A DNA stretch of 64,000 bases from Prevotella histicola JCM 15637 = DNF00424 (lineage in GTDB: Bacteria > Bacteroidota > Bacteroidia > Bacteroidales > Bacteroidaceae): contig NZ_BAJX01000011.1 in the NCBI RefSeq assembly GCF_000613925.1, positions 24,356 to 88,355 of the forward strand. Direction: 5' to 3'. The position numbers and the translations under genes are program-made. The notes beneath the pieces were generated by a model. The model did no database searches and was not told where the DNA came from. It saw only the letters and a program-made list of their open reading frames with translations. Shown here piece after piece: positions 44,775-52,791 of this stretch. Positions within the stretch are counted from its first letter, which is position 1. Each line of letters starts with the position of its first letter.

Positions 44775-47546
44775 ATGAATATACATTCGAAACTAAAGAT
44801 ACAAAACATATCATTTCTCTCAAATTTTTCTGAGAGGCGAAGGGGAAGAGCATTAGGATTAGTGAGTCTGGTATTGCTCTTTTCCTCCGTCTTTCTTCAT
44901 GCGCAGCCACTCGACTCGGTCATTGTGAAGGCTGATACGCTGCCCGTGAGGATCGACTCCATGACTGTTGAGGGAGATACTGCAGCCATTGAGAAGGATT
45001 CTCTACTGCAGTTGATGGATTCTTTAGCGAAAGAAATGTCGAAACCAACCGTAGTTGACAGTACAATGCTGCAGTGTTACGTCATTGATTCACAGACAGG
45101 AGACAGCATTCCGTACGCTAATGCACTCTATCAAAGGCTGAAAATCGGTGCATCAGGGGATGCTGAAGGCCACTTTAGCATCGTCCGTCAGGCTGGAGAG
45201 CAGCTCACTGTGACATCAGTGGGATACAAACCACGCCGCATAAAGATTACAGACAGTACGCCAATGACGCTGAACGTCTCACTTGTTCCCGACTCAAAGC
45301 AGCTGCAAGGAGTGGTGGTCAAGGCGAAAAGAAGGCATAAGTATTCCCGAAAAGACAATCCCGCGGTGGAGCTGATGCGGCGTGTCATAGCGGCAAAGAA
45401 GCAGACCCACCTTGAGAACCACGACTTCTACCAGTATGATAAGTACCAGAAGGTGACGATGGCTATCAACAATCTGACCCCAGATGACCTCGAAGGATCC
45501 ATGTTTAAGAAAGCTCCTTGGCTCCTGGATCAGGTAGAAACATGTCCGTATAACAATAAACTCATCCTCCCGATATCTGTTGATGAGACGCTGACACAGC
45601 ACATTTACCGCAAAGATCCGCGTGATGAGAAGGACATTGTGCTTGGACAATCAACGAAAGGTATCTCAAAACTCATTCAAACGGGCGAAGCGATGAACAC
45701 GGTTGTGAAGGATCTCTTCAAAGATATCAACCTTTATGATGACCAGATTAACCTACTTCAGAAACGATTCCCCTCTCCGATAGGCTCTACAGCCATCTCT
45801 TTCTATCATTTTTATATCGATGATACGGTTTACGTGAACCAAGATCAGTGCATCCGACTGCAGTTTATGCCAGCCAATCAGCAGGACTTTGGTTTCCGTG
45901 GTGAGCTGTATGTGCTCAACGATAGTTCGTTGCACGTGAAGCGATGTGACATGCAGTTGCCTGCCAATACGGGTGTAAACTTCGTTGATGCCATGAAGTT
46001 CCAGCAGGAATATACCAAGCTTCCGAATGGGGAATGGGCATTGACAACGGACAATATGGTTGCCGAACTCAAGGTGACCGACTTCCTCCAGCATGCCATT
46101 GTCATACGAACAACGGGGCTTACCAACTATTCTTTCGCTCCGATAGCAGACAAACTCTTCAAGGGAAAGGCTAAGATCACGTATGATGCAGCTGCTAAGA
46201 TGCGCGACAATGACTTCTGGGCAGACCACAGAACAACCAAACTGACAAAGAGTGAGGCTGGTATGGACTCCTTCATCAAGAACATGTCGAAGACAAAACA
46301 CTTCAAATGGATCATGTTTGCATCGAAGGCTTTGATTGAAAACTTCGTCGAAACAGGATCGGAGAAGACTCCAAGTAAGGTGGACATAGGACCGGTTAAC
46401 ACGTTTATCTCCAAGAACTTCGTCGATGGGATACGTCTGCGTGCATCGGCAAGGACCACTGCAAAGTTCAATCCACACTGGTTCTTTGAAGGCTATTATG
46501 CCTATGGAACGAAGTCACACCGAAGCTATTACGATGCGAAGGTGACTTATTCGTTCAATAAACCAGAGTATCAGCCGATTGAATTCCCTATCCGTACGCT
46601 CTCATTTGAGTCGAATAAGGATGTGGAATCACCTTCAGACAAGTATCTTGTACACAATAAAGACAACATCTTCATGACCTTCCGACCCGTGAAAGTGGAG
46701 AAGATGGCCTTCATCAACCGACAGAAGCTGAACTTCATGTGGGAGACTGACTACGGATTGGCTACCAGTGTGGAGCTGAGAACGGAGAGTAATGTGCCGA
46801 CAGGGAAGCTCATCTATGAGAAGATGGATGGCTCTCTGGTGGATAAAGTGCGCATGACGGAGTTGATTGTCGGGCTAGATTACCGTCCGGGACAGTCTTA
46901 TGTCAACTCGAAACAGCAACGAATGGCTGTGAATCTCGATGCTCCTGAGTTCAAGATAACCCACACTATGGGCATACAGAACTTCCTTGGAAGTGATTTT
47001 AACACGAATCTCACGGAGGTTTCAGTGTATAAACGTTTCTGGTTGGGCAGCTGGGGACATGTTGACACACGTCTGCAGGCGGGTGCACAATGGAACAAAG
47101 TGCCGTTCCCGTTCCTCATTACGCCACCGGTGAACACCTCTTACTTTGAGCATCTTGAGACTTTCAACCTCATGGAGAGCCTGGAATTCCTCAACGACCG
47201 TTATGCACAGTTCAATCTTGCATGGGACTTGGAGGGAAAACTCTTCAACCGTTTGCCACTGATAAAGAAGCTGAAGTGGCGTGAATACTTTGCTTTCAAG
47301 GGTATGTGGGGGCACTTGACGGACAAGAACAACCCTTACTTGCCGAAGAATATCAATGACCCTGAACTGTATAAGTTCCCTGAAGGGACAAACATCATGA
47401 CCCGTGACCCTTACCTGGAGCTTGTGGTGGGGGTGCATAACATCTTCAAATGTCTGGAGGTTGATTATGTTCGACGCCTCACATACACACATATGCCGGG
47501 CATATCGAAGAACGGAATAAGGTTCGGATTCAACCTTGTGTTCTAA
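44775..47546 (+). CDS. DUF5686 / carboxypeptidase-regulatory-like outer-membrane protein
   Basis: A 923-residue protein of Bacteroidetes. A signal sequence (VSLVLLFSSVFLHAQ, ending near residue 44) is followed by a carboxypeptidase-D regulatory-like repeat (CYVIDSQTGDSIPYANALYQ, then GHFSIVRQAGEQLTV) and a long region rich in beta strands ending in aromatic pairs, typical of an outer-membrane barrel (final GIRFGFNLVF). The role is unknown; surface assembly or transport are possible. It is 49 bp downstream of the inositol-phosphate synthase gene, and the same neighbours occur together in other Bacteroidetes. Confidence 0.75.
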   Translation: MNIHSKLKIQNISFLSNFSERRRGRALGLVSLVLLFSSVFLHAQPLDSVIVKADTLPVRIDSMTVEGDTAAIEKDSLLQLMDSLAKEMSKPTVVDSTMLQCYVIDSQTGDSIPYANALYQRLKIGASGDAEGHFSIVRQAGEQLTVTSVGYKPRRIKITDSTPMTLNVSLVPDSKQLQGVVVKAKRRHKYSRKDNPAVELMRRVIAAKKQTHLENHDFYQYDKYQKVTMAINNLTPDDLEGSMFKKAPWLLDQVETCPYNNKLILPISVDETLTQHIYRKDPRDEKDIVLGQSTKGISKLIQTGEAMNTVVKDLFKDINLYDDQINLLQKRFPSPIGSTAISFYHFYIDDTVYVNQDQCIRLQFMPANQQDFGFRGELYVLNDSSLHVKRCDMQLPANTGVNFVDAMKFQQEYTKLPNGEWALTTDNMVAELKVTDFLQHAIVIRTTGLTNYSFAPIADKLFKGKAKITYDAAAKMRDNDFWADHRTTKLTKSEAGMDSFIKNMSKTKHFKWIMFASKALIENFVETGSEKTPSKVDIGPVNTFISKNFVDGIRLRASARTTAKFNPHWFFEGYYAYGTKSHRSYYDAKVTYSFNKPEYQPIEFPIRTLSFESNKDVESPSDKYLVHNKDNIFMTFRPVKVEKMAFINRQKLNFMWETDYGLATSVELRTESNVPTGKLIYEKMDGSLVDKVRMTELIVGLDYRPGQSYVNSKQQRMAVNLDAPEFKITHTMGIQNFLGSDFNTNLTEVSVYKRFWLGSWGHVDTRLQAGAQWNKVPFPFLITPPVNTSYFEHLETFNLMESLEFLNDRYAQFNLAWDLEGKLFNRLPLIKKLKWREYFAFKGMWGHLTDKNNPYLPKNINDPELYKFPEGTNIMTRDPYLELVVGVHNIFKCLEVDYVRRLTYTHMPGISKNGIRFGFNLVF

Positions 47547-47599
47547 GATCGGGTGCCTTGAATGTAAGGAAAAATCATGGATGGGATGGCAATACATAT

Positions 47600-47745
47600 C
47601 CTTTTGCATCTTAAAAGGGCACCTTTTGCAATGTAAAAGGTGCCCTTTTGACGTGTAAAAGACGCCCTTTTGAAGGGTAAAAGGACGTCTTTTACGAGCC
47701 TATCTGTAACTGATTGATGAAGAGAAGGTTACCAAGGCGTTTTTG
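47600..47745. repeat. 22-bp repeat array, copy D
   Basis: Units start at 47613, 47635, 47657 and 47679 (AAAAGGGC, AAAAGGTG, AAAAGACG, AAAAGGAC) in exact 22-bp steps. The flank ACGAGCCTATCTGTAACTG to AAGGTTACCAAGG is a more diverged form of the flanks at copies B and C. No gene in 47547-47971. Confidence 0.85.
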
Positions 47746-47971
47746 AAAGGAAACAGATGATTGGAGAAGAGATTTGCGTTTGAAAACTGTAAGGTTATTT
47801 CATAGTAAGCTATCGAGCCCGTTTCTTGAGCTGAGATGCGTCTTCGTGCGGCATGACAGTTGACGCGATTGGGGAAAGAAGTCGGGTAGGAGAGGACGCA
47901 ACAGTGTGTATAGTCGGACGACGACGGGAGCTGTCCCGCTTGTCCAGAACAACAGGAAAAATCATAGAACA

Positions 47972-48355
47972 ATGTTTAAAGATATTCTTTTAGTAGGTGT
48001 TGGGAGTTTCGTAGGTGGCAGCCTTCGCATGGTAATATCAAAGTATGTGCAGCTTGCCATTGCAGGTTCGTTCCCTTTAGGGACGATGGTTGTGAACGTG
48101 TTGGGCTGTTTTCTGATTGGGATCTTCGCCTCATTGCCAAGCGATAATGGGGGAATCAGTCCTGCAGTGCGCCTTCTTCTGACAACAGGATTCTGTGGTG
48201 GATTCACCACTTTCTCTACGTTCATGAACGAAAATGTAGGTATAATAAAAGGCGGAGATGGTCTTACCACCTCCGCCTTGTATGTTTTCGCCTCATTGGC
48301 GTTAGGCTTTCTTGCCGTTTTGGCAGGCAGACAGCTCGTTATCAGTTTACGATAA
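47972..48355 (+). CDS. crcB: Fluoride ion channel CrcB/Fluc
   Basis: A 127-residue small membrane protein with four helices, exporting fluoride as a dimer. GGSLRMVISKY (the conserved GGxxR), GTMVVNVLGCFLIG and FCGGFTTFSTFMNE (the Phe/Thr/Ser pore motif) are all present. The start at 47972 is chosen over an upstream in-frame ATG (47906) because MFKDILLVGVGSFVGG begins like the family. No fluoride riboswitch was seen upstream. Confidence 0.92.
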   Translation: MFKDILLVGVGSFVGGSLRMVISKYVQLAIAGSFPLGTMVVNVLGCFLIGIFASLPSDNGGISPAVRLLLTTGFCGGFTTFSTFMNENVGIIKGGDGLTTSALYVFASLALGFLAVLAGRQLVISLR

Positions 48356-48361
48356 ACGGGC

Positions 48362-49054
48362 TTATCCCTCCCTTCTCATCTGCTCCAGGAGTTCCTTCTG
48401 ATGGTCAGAAAGATGATCGGGGAGTTTCACGTTATACGTGATGATGAGGTCGCCAAAGGTACCATCGCCACGGTCGTAACCCTTTCCACGCAAGCGAACC
48501 TTCGTTCCGCCCTGTGTCAGAGGTTTTACTTTCAGTTTCAGTTTCTGACCTGTTGAGAGCTGAATGACCACTTCACCGCCCAGAAGAGCCGTGTACATGT
48601 CGATGCCAACAGTAGCTTCCATCTGCCCAGGGTTCGATCTGCCGTATGCCTGACCAGTGCTAAAGCCCTGTGAACGACGCCTTCCGCCACCGAATAAGTC
48701 CTGGAAGAAGCTGCTGAAGCCACCGCCTCCTCCGCCGAAACTGTTGAAGTCGAAGCCTTCAAACGGACTGCCTCCGCCTCCGCCGGCTGCTCCTCCGCCG
48801 AATCCTCCAGCCTGTTCGTAAGCATCAGCATTGCGCCATTGCTCACCATATTTGTCGTATTTTGCTCGTTTCTCAGGGTCGTTAAGCACCTCGAAAGCCT
48901 CACTTAGCGCCTGGAACTTTGCCTTTGCCTTAGGGTCATTGGGGTGAAGGTCGGGGTGAAACTGCTTTGCGCGCTTCCTGTAAGCCGACCGAATGTCTTT
49001 CTGAGGAATGTTTTTGTCAACGCCTAATATCTTATAATAGTCTATAAATGCCAT
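48362..49054 (-). CDS. J-domain co-chaperone (CbpA/DnaJ-like, short)
   Basis: 230 residues. The J domain (residues 4-68) has the HPD motif in RAKQFHPDLHPND and stimulates DnaK. A Gly/Phe-rich linker follows, and a single C-terminal substrate-binding domain (GIDMYTALLGGEVVIQLSTG to TFGDLIITYNVKLP). Zinc fingers are absent, so it is CbpA-type and shorter than CbpA (about 305). It converges with crcB. Confidence 0.85.
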   Translation of the reverse strand: MAFIDYYKILGVDKNIPQKDIRSAYRKRAKQFHPDLHPNDPKAKAKFQALSEAFEVLNDPEKRAKYDKYGEQWRNADAYEQAGGFGGGAAGGGGGSPFEGFDFNSFGGGGGGFSSFFQDLFGGGRRRSQGFSTGQAYGRSNPGQMEATVGIDMYTALLGGEVVIQLSTGQKLKLKVKPLTQGGTKVRLRGKGYDRGDGTFGDLIITYNVKLPDHLSDHQKELLEQMRREG

Positions 49055-49113
49055 ATATTTTCTTCTCCTTTGTTATTGTTTTTCTCGATGAAAATATAGC
49101 AAAGAGCGTGCCA

Positions 49114-50280
49114 TTAGTCCATTCTATCACGGTAATCCTCGTAGGTGTATTCCCTAAGTATCTCTAGTTCGTTATCCGTATGGAGCAAGGCTATGGAAGG
49201 ATGGGTGATGCCGTTGAACATAGTTGTCTTCACTGTGGTGTAATGAAGCATATCTTCGAAGATGATATTCTCTCCAATCTCAAGGTCATGATCAAAGGTC
49301 CAAGACCCCATCCAGTCGCCACTCAGACAGCTGTTGGCACCGAGCCGATAGGTGTGAAGCCCCTGAGCGGCACCGTCTTCATCAGCCAGTCGGGCGTTAC
49401 GGATGGTAGGATGGTAGGGCATCTCAAGACAATCGGGCATGTGACAACTGAAGCTTACGTTGAGAATGGCTGTATGTATGCCGTGATCTTCTACTATATC
49501 GAGCACCTGAGCGACAAGTGGTCCGGTCTGCCAAGCGAATGCGCTGCCTGGTTCAAGTATCACTTTCAACCATGGATGACGTTTGTGGAAGCCCTTAAGG
49601 GTGCGGATGAGGCGTGGAACATCATAGTCTTTACGCGTCATAAGATGTCCTCCACCGAAGTTTATCCACTTCAGTTGACGGAACCATGGGCTGAATTTCT
49701 CCTCAATATGCTCCAATGTGCGCTCGAAAGCATCACTTCCGTTCTCGCAGTGACAGTGAATGTGGAAGCCATCAACGTCATCTGGCAACGTAGTGGGTAG
49801 TTTATCACTCGAAATACCAAACCTTGTACCCGGTGCACAAGGGTTATAAATGAGTGTTTCAACCTCCGAATACTCAGGATTGACACGCAGTCCGATGCTC
49901 AGATGCTCGTTCTCCAATCGTGCACGGACGTGATAACGCCCATATTGTGTGAGCGAATTGAAGACAAGATGCGACGAACAACGGGCGATGTCATCAATCT
50001 CATAGTCGGTATAACCAGGTGAAAAAGTATGTGTGGGTGCGCCGAACTCCTCGTATCCAAGTCGGGCTTCATAAAGTGATGAAGCCGTTGTGGCACTGAT
50101 AAACTCACGGAAAACAGGGAAAGTACGCCACAAAGCATACGCCTTGAACGCCAGAATAATCTCTACATCAGCCTCTTTCGCTACGTTACTGATAAGCTTC
50201 AGGTTTTCTCGGAGTCGTTGCTCTTCCAGTATATACATTGGTCGGGAGAGCTCGGCATAAGTTAATGGATTTATTTTCAT
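49114..50280 (-). CDS. nspC: Carboxynorspermidine decarboxylase
   Basis: A 388-residue PLP enzyme of the alanine-racemase fold that turns carboxy(nor)spermidine into (nor)spermidine. VEIILAFKAYALW carries the PLP-binding Lys near residue 43, INFGGGHLMTRKDYD and VILEPGSAFAW the phosphate-binding and Glu-Pro-Gly motifs, and GANSCLSGDWMG the substrate-side Cys. The start at 50280 (MKINPLTYAEL) is chosen over 50445 because the upstream 55 codons match nothing in the family and include the promoter region. Confidence 0.9.
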   Translation of the reverse strand: MKINPLTYAELSRPMYILEEQRLRENLKLISNVAKEADVEIILAFKAYALWRTFPVFREFISATTASSLYEARLGYEEFGAPTHTFSPGYTDYEIDDIARCSSHLVFNSLTQYGRYHVRARLENEHLSIGLRVNPEYSEVETLIYNPCAPGTRFGISSDKLPTTLPDDVDGFHIHCHCENGSDAFERTLEHIEEKFSPWFRQLKWINFGGGHLMTRKDYDVPRLIRTLKGFHKRHPWLKVILEPGSAFAWQTGPLVAQVLDIVEDHGIHTAILNVSFSCHMPDCLEMPYHPTIRNARLADEDGAAQGLHTYRLGANSCLSGDWMGSWTFDHDLEIGENIIFEDMLHYTTVKTTMFNGITHPSIALLHTDNELEILREYTYEDYRDRMD

Positions 50281-50324
50281 GGTGCAAATATAAGGAAAAA
50301 TTTGCTGAATTGGGAAATAATCTC

Positions 50325-50332
50325 TACCTTTG
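50325..50332 (+). promoter_or_regulatory. -7 promoter element before a thiE-like remnant
   Basis: TACCTTTG on the plus strand, 20 bp before the ATG at 50353. Confidence 0.5.
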
Positions 50333-50352
50333 CAATACAAATAAAGTAAAGC

Positions 50353-50556
50353 ATGAAACTGGTCATTATGACTAAGTCCGCGGTTTTTGTGGAAGAAGAC
50401 AAGGATAAAAGAATGTTCTTCGGGGAGAAATGGGCACGTTGCCATGTCTCGAAGGGTTGTTATCCCCCGCTTTATTTGTACCCTATTCCGTTTTATTCAT
50501 CATCAGGTAGTACTTGGAAAGTCGGCTTATTGCAGGATTTTCGAGTTGCTTCGTGA
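50353..50556 (+). pseudogene. Possible remnant of a thiamine-phosphate synthase (thiE/tenI) gene
   Basis: The first residues, MKLVIMTKSAVFVEEDK, match the opening of Bacteroidetes ThiE/TenI-like proteins, after which similarity is lost (KRMFFGEKWARCH and a short ragged end). It has a good promoter and sits just before prs. The likely reading is an internal deletion that left only the 5' end. Alternatively, this is a small unrelated protein. Low confidence. Confidence 0.3.
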
Positions 50557-50611
50557 TGCCATTTATTTGCAATAAAGATCATACCTTATCAATAAAAAAG
50601 AACTAAAAGAA

Positions 50612-51550
50612 ATGAGTGAAAACAACTCTTTTTTGGTATTCTCCGGAACAAAGACGAGATACCTTGCTGAGAAAATCTGTGCCAGCCTTGGCTGTCCACT
50701 TGGTAATCTTGTGATGACGCGCTTCTCTGATGGTGAGTTCGTAGTCTCTTATGAGCAGAGTATCCGTGGTAAAGACGTGTTCCTTGTGCAGAGTACCTTC
50801 CCAAACTCTGACAACCTAATGGAGCTTCTCCTGATGATTGATGCTGCAAAGCGTGCTTCTGCACGGCACATCATCGCCGTAATGCCTTACTTTGGATGGG
50901 CTCGTCAGGATCGTAAAGACAAACCACGTGTGAGCATCGGCGCTAAACTGGTGGCTGATTTGCTGAGTGTAGCAGGTATCGACCGCCTCATGACGATGGA
51001 TCTTCATGCTGATCAGATCCAAGGTTTCTTCAATGTTCCTGTTGATCACCTCTATGCAAGTGGTGTTCTTCTGCCGTATGTGCAGAGCTTACACTTGAAG
51101 GATCTCGTCATCGCCAGTCCTGATGTGGGTGGTTCAAAACGTGCCAATACATACGCAAAGTATCTGGGTTGTCCGCTGGTTCTGTGTAACAAGACCCGTG
51201 CACGTGCCAATGTTATTGACACGATGCAGATCATCGGTGACGTGAAAGATAAGAATGTCATCATTGTTGATGATATGGTTGATACGGCAGGTACCATCAC
51301 CAAGGCAGCAGACATCATGAAAGAGGCTGGCGCAAAGAGTGTTCGCGCCATCGCCTCACACTGTGTGATGAGTGGTCCTGCTACTGAACGTGTTGAGGCT
51401 TCAGCATTGGAGGAGATCGTTTTCACGGACTCTATTCCTTACACAGATCGCTGTTCAAAAGTAAAACAAATATCAGTCGCTGATATGTTTGCCCACACCA
51501 TCGAGCGTGTTGTTAATAACGAAAGTATTTCAAGTCAATACCTTATATAG
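50612..51550 (+). CDS. prs: Ribose-phosphate pyrophosphokinase (PRPP synthase)
   Basis: 312 residues. Makes PRPP from ribose-5-phosphate and ATP for nucleotide, His and Trp synthesis. FSDGEFVVSYEQSIRGKDVF holds the family start, DRLMTMDLHADQIQGFF the ATP/metal site, and VIIVDDMVDTAGTITKAADI the PRPP-binding loop. Length is normal. Terminator at 51581-51612. Confidence 0.95.
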   Translation: MSENNSFLVFSGTKTRYLAEKICASLGCPLGNLVMTRFSDGEFVVSYEQSIRGKDVFLVQSTFPNSDNLMELLLMIDAAKRASARHIIAVMPYFGWARQDRKDKPRVSIGAKLVADLLSVAGIDRLMTMDLHADQIQGFFNVPVDHLYASGVLLPYVQSLHLKDLVIASPDVGGSKRANTYAKYLGCPLVLCNKTRARANVIDTMQIIGDVKDKNVIIVDDMVDTAGTITKAADIMKEAGAKSVRAIASHCVMSGPATERVEASALEEIVFTDSIPYTDRCSKVKQISVADMFAHTIERVVNNESISSQYLI

Positions 51551-51580
51551 TAAAGACATAGCAATCATTTTTTGTTTAAC

Positions 51581-51612
51581 AAAAGAGCTGGCCATTATTG
51601 GTCAGCTCTTTT
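51581..51612 (+). terminator. Terminator of prs
   Basis: AAAAGAGCTGGCC pairs with GGTCAGCTCTTTT with one mismatch near the loop, then TT. Confidence 0.85.
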
Positions 51613-51859
51613 CCTTTTGAAGCCTCTTCCTCACTGTGGCATCTGCTGTGTGTTGTTCCTGTGTTTGTGCTCATAGCCCACGTTATAGATTGTTCATCAT
51701 CATACGGTATGTTGTGTTTGTGAGCATCGTTTGTCGTTAGAGAAAGAAGGATCTATCATAAAATGATTCAGAATAGTTCACGTAGAGGATGGTTTTTGTC
51801 TAAGGTGTAATTGTGTTTATGAAGTTCGCTTTATGAAAGTCTTTGTGTTATCACTTTGC

Positions 51860-52220
51860 TTTATGCACGTAAGAATAGCATGGAAAATCCTATATAAAGC
51901 ACATGAAATCCACCCCTTGTTTTACTCGAGACATGTAAGAATAGTATGAAAATTCCTATATAGAGCACATGGTATACACCCCTTGTTTTGCTTGAGACAT
52001 GTAAGAATAGTATGAAAATTCCTATATAGAGCACATGGCATACACCCCTTGTTTTGCTTAAGACATGTAAGAATGGCATGGGAATAACTAGCCTTCCTTT
52101 GTCTTAGGTACATACGAATGGCATGGAAATTACTACCTACTGCACATGGAATACATCCCCTCCTTTGCTTTAGACACATAAGAATGCCATGAAAAATCCA
52201 ATATAAAGCACACGAAATAC
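51860..52220. repeat. 66-bp tandem repeat array, second type (about five units)
   Basis: The unit contains ACATGTAAGAATAGTATGAA, AATTCCTATATAGAGCACAT and ACACCCCTTGTTTTGCTTGA. The period is 66 bp, the outer copies are more diverged. It has no sequence in common with the array at 33722-34060 but the same period. Frames read through it give a 22-residue repeat and are rejected as genes. Confidence 0.85.
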
Positions 52221-52348
52221 ACCTCAATCATGAAGAAAATCATTTCTTCTGAAATTTCTCTTTTAAATATTTTGCAGTCTCAATAATTATTCATAACTTT
52301 GCACTCGCTTTCAACAAGGAAGCAGGTTGACTACAAATCACACCTTCT

Positions 52349-52433
52349 GGAGAGATGGTAGAGTGGTCGATTACAACGGTCTTGAAAACCGTCGTACCGA
52401 GAGGTACCGGGGGTTCGAATCCCTCTCTCTCCG
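52349..52433 (+). tRNA. tRNA-Ser (UGA anticodon)
   Basis: 85 nt. Acceptor stem GGAGAGA/TCTCTCC with discriminator G, anticodon arm with loop CTTGAAA (anticodon TGA), long class II variable arm TACCGAGAGGTACC, T arm GGGGGTTCGAATCCCTC. The 3' CCA is not encoded. Its 3' end is the attachment site of two tandem integrative elements. Confidence 0.95.
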
Positions 52434-52449
52434 CTTTAGGTACTCTGAA
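52420..52449. repeat. Attachment repeat 1 (left end of the first tRNA-Ser element)
   Basis: A 30-bp sequence (TCCCTCTCTCTCCGCTTTAG, then GTACTCTGAA) that includes the tRNA 3' end, identical to 61254-61283. The ~130 bp that follow it are also similar to those after the second copy, including the stem AAGTATCATA/TATGATACTT (52481-52512; 61316-61347). Confidence 0.85.
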
Positions 52450-52791
52450 CAGACCAACAGAGAAATCCTAACAAAAACGTAAGTATCATAGCTACAAGTA
52501 GTTATGATACTTTTCTTTTATATCTATTCTTCTTGTCAGAGTACGTACAGAGGGGGTAAATACTCCCAAAATACTCTACAATGGCTTTATATCTATATGT
52601 CACTATAAAGGACGACTTAATGGACTATTAGATTAATGCAAAGAGAACTGGGGCTCCCGACCCAGTTCTTCTTACGGATAATAAGTAATCATTTTTTTTG
52701 AATACTTATCTCATATTTTTTATTAGTTCTATTATGACTAGATAGAACTTTTGAACATATTGCTTAGATAAAATCTTATACTAATTAAAAT

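Noticed and set aside
45753..46478. 241-codon frame antisense to the DUF5686 gene
   Set aside because: Shadow frame opposite a long, convincing coding region.
47547..47971. Fluoride riboswitch upstream of crcB
   Set aside because: The expected conserved motif of the crcB riboswitch was not found by eye in the leader.
51861..52227. Open frames with 22-residue repeats on the minus strand
   Set aside because: Same reason: a 66-bp array with overlapping open frames in more than one phase.
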